From Mesorhizobium sp. B2-3-12 (GTDB lineage: Bacteria; Pseudomonadota; Alphaproteobacteria; Rhizobiales; Rhizobiaceae): DNA of 64,000 nt. Position 1 is the first letter of the stretch; every line of letters begins with the position of its first letter. The notes under the pieces are model-generated. The model was given only the letters and a program-made list of their open reading frames with translations. It did not search any database and was not told the DNA's origin. The stretch lies in the NCBI RefSeq assembly GCF_006442205.1, contig NZ_VFVR01000003.1, positions 186,001 to 250,000 of the forward strand, in the 5' to 3' direction. This document shows, one piece after another, positions 62,383 to 64,000 of this stretch. A program made the position numbers and the translations under genes.

Positions 62383-64000
62383 ATGACGGAATTGACGCTC
62401 TCTGCGACGAACGGCCAGGCCGCGCAGACGGAAGCGGCCGCCGTCAAAAATACCTCGGCCAAAAATCGCTCGACTACCGGCGGCCTGAGCGCCCAGGGCC
62501 TCTACGACCCGCGCAACGAGCATGACGCCTGCGGCGTCGGCTTCATCGTCAACATGAAGGGCGTGAAGTCGCATCAAATCGTCAAGGACGGGCTTGCCGT
62601 GCTCGAGAACCTGACGCATCGCGGCGCCGTTGGCGCCGATCCGCTGGTCGGCGACGGCGCCGGCGTGCTGGTGCAGCTTCCGGATGTTTTTTTCCGTGAG
62701 GAGATGGCGGCCCAAGGTATCGAACTGCCACCGGTTGGCCAGTACGGCGTCGGACACTGGTTCATGCCGCAGAATGAAGCGCTGCGCGCCCATATCGAGG
62801 ATATCATCGCCGAATCGGCACAGTCCGAGGGGCTGCCGCTCATCGGTTTCCGTGACGTGCCGGTCGACAATTCGTCGCTGTCGAAGGCGCCTGATATCGT
62901 CGCGTCCGAGCCGTTCCACCGCCAGGTCTTCATCGGCCGCACGCCCGACATCACCGACGACGAGGAATACGAGGCCAGGCTCTATCTGCTGCGCAAGGTC
63001 ATCTCGGGCCGCATCTACGCCGAGAACGACAACAAGGACATTGGCGCCTATTGCGTGTCCTTGTCGGCGCGCACCATCGTCTACAAGGGCATGTTCCTGG
63101 CCTACCAGGTCGGCGCCTATTACAAGGACCTCAAGGACCCGCGTTTCGAGACCGCGCTGATCCTCGTCCACCAGCGCTTCTCGACCAACACCTTCCCGTC
63201 ATGGAAGCTGGCGCATCCCTATCGCATGGTTGCGCATAATGGCGAGATCAACACGGTGCGCGGCAACAACAACTGGATGGCGGCGCGCCAGGCATCCGTC
63301 GATTCCGAACTGTTCGGCAACAACATCTCGAAGCTCTGGCCGATCTCCTATGACGGCCAGTCCGACACCGCGTGCTTCGACAACGCGCTCGAGTTCCTGT
63401 TCCAGGGCGGCTACAGCCTCAGCCACGCCATGATGATGCTGATCCCGGAAGCCTGGGCCGGCAACAAGCTCATGGATCAAGACCGCAAGGCCTTCTACGA
63501 GTACCATGCGGCGTTGATGGAGCCGTGGGACGGGCCGGCGGCGGTCGCCTTCACCGACGGCCGCCAGATCGGCGCCACGCTCGACCGCAACGGCCTGCGT
63601 CCGGCACGCTACATCGTCACCGATGACGATCGCGTCATCATGGCTTCGGAAGCCGGCGTGCTGCCGGTGCCGGAGGAGAAGATCGTCCAGAAGTGGCGGC
63701 TGCAGCCCGGCCGCATGCTTCTGATCGACCTCGCCAAGGGCCGCATCGTCCCCGACGAGGAGATCAAGTCGGAGATCGCGACCAGGCACCCCTACAAGAC
63801 CTGGCTCGCCAACACGCAGCTCATCCTCGAAGACCTGAAGCCGGTCGAGCCGCGCGCGCTGCGCAAGGATGTCAGCCTGCTCGATCGCCAGCAGGCGTTC
63901 GGCTATACCCAGGAAGACACCAAGCTGTTGATGTCGCCGATGGCGACCACCGGCCAGGAAGCCGTGGGCTCGATGGGCACCGACACGCCGATCTCGGCGA
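62383..64000 (+). CDS. gltB: Glutamate synthase (NADPH) large subunit, 5' part
   Basis: The first 539 residues of GltB, which makes two glutamates from glutamine and 2-oxoglutarate with GltD. After a 49-residue propeptide, Cys50 (in NEHDACGVGF) is the N-terminal nucleophile of the glutaminase domain after cleavage. HRGAVGADP, HQRFSTNTFPSW and HNGEINTVRGN mark that domain, and DRNGLRPARY lies at its end. The ATG follows GGAGGATAGG. The gene runs off the window. Confidence 0.97.
   Translation, partial: MTELTLSATNGQAAQTEAAAVKNTSAKNRSTTGGLSAQGLYDPRNEHDACGVGFIVNMKGVKSHQIVKDGLAVLENLTHRGAVGADPLVGDGAGVLVQLPDVFFREEMAAQGIELPPVGQYGVGHWFMPQNEALRAHIEDIIAESAQSEGLPLIGFRDVPVDNSSLSKAPDIVASEPFHRQVFIGRTPDITDDEEYEARLYLLRKVISGRIYAENDNKDIGAYCVSLSARTIVYKGMFLAYQVGAYYKDLKDPRFETALILVHQRFSTNTFPSWKLAHPYRMVAHNGEINTVRGNNNWMAARQASVDSELFGNNISKLWPISYDGQSDTACFDNALEFLFQGGYSLSHAMMMLIPEAWAGNKLMDQDRKAFYEYHAALMEPWDGPAAVAFTDGRQIGATLDRNGLRPARYIVTDDDRVIMASEAGVLPVPEEKIVQKWRLQPGRMLLIDLAKGRIVPDEEIKSEIATRHPYKTWLANTQLILEDLKPVEPRALRKDVSLLDRQQAFGYTQEDTKLLMSPMATTGQEAVGSMGTDTPISA

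Overview
The window looks like a chromosomal segment of a Mesorhizobium-like member of the Rhizobiales. The evidence is high GC, dense head-to-tail operons with ATGA-type overlaps, a sox (sarcosine oxidase) operon, thuA/thuB, a CpdR-type response regulator, an sRNA matching MmgR/suhB RNA, and three intergenic repeats of the kind scattered through rhizobial genomes. Species was not determined. I saw no rRNA, CRISPR, insertion sequence or phage; one tRNA (Val-GAC) is present.

Layout. 0-6.2 kb: soxD-soxA-soxG, a small acidic protein, and thuA-thuB. 6.2-13 kb: a small exported protein with three copies of a CGTAC palindrome in its promoter, a TetR regulator, and divergent acyl-CoA genes (two SDRs, MaoC, an APH-family kinase, acyl-CoA dehydrogenase, quinone-oxidoreductase-like) that resemble 4-hydroxyacyl-CoA catabolism. 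13-16.5 kb: a four-gene envelope cassette (GT87, GT2, ChbG/YdjC deacetylase, GtrA) whose logic parallels lipid A amino-sugar decoration. 16.6-20.9 kb: an RND efflux pump. 21-29.4 kb: an RpiR regulator divergent from an amidohydrolase, permease, glutamine-synthetase-like ligase, aldehyde dehydrogenase and Fe-alcohol dehydrogenase, a set that would suit gamma-glutamylated amino alcohol (for example ethanolamine) breakdown. A toxin-antitoxin pair is wedged inside this operon.

29.5-37.2 kb: an ABC importer preceded by three tandem Pho-box half-sites, then an antiporter, an EEP-family hydrolase and a DMT transporter. 37.3-54 kb: a large minus-strand catabolic cluster (LacI, a 42-codon coupled ORF, CoA-transferase, enoyl-CoA hydratase, aldehyde dehydrogenase, sugar ABC importer, GMC oxidoreductase, then SDR, GMC, Dabb protein and MFS), with a DUF993 gene reading away from LacI and two matching LacI-type palindromes between them. 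54-62 kb: a lipoprotein, tRNA-Val, cpdR, a second N-formylglutamate-amidohydrolase-like gene, the mmgR sRNA, hisN, an AraC regulator, two small proteins, a hydrolase, an hsp20 gene with a ROSE-like thermometer hairpin, and a threonine aldolase. The window ends inside gltB.

The main candidates for undescribed biology are the DUF7662/antitoxin-tail fusion paired with VapC inside the amine operon, the GT87/GT2/ChbG/GtrA cassette, and the LacI/DUF993 catabolic cluster with its tiny coupled ORF. Functions rest on recognised motifs and gene context; no database search was run.
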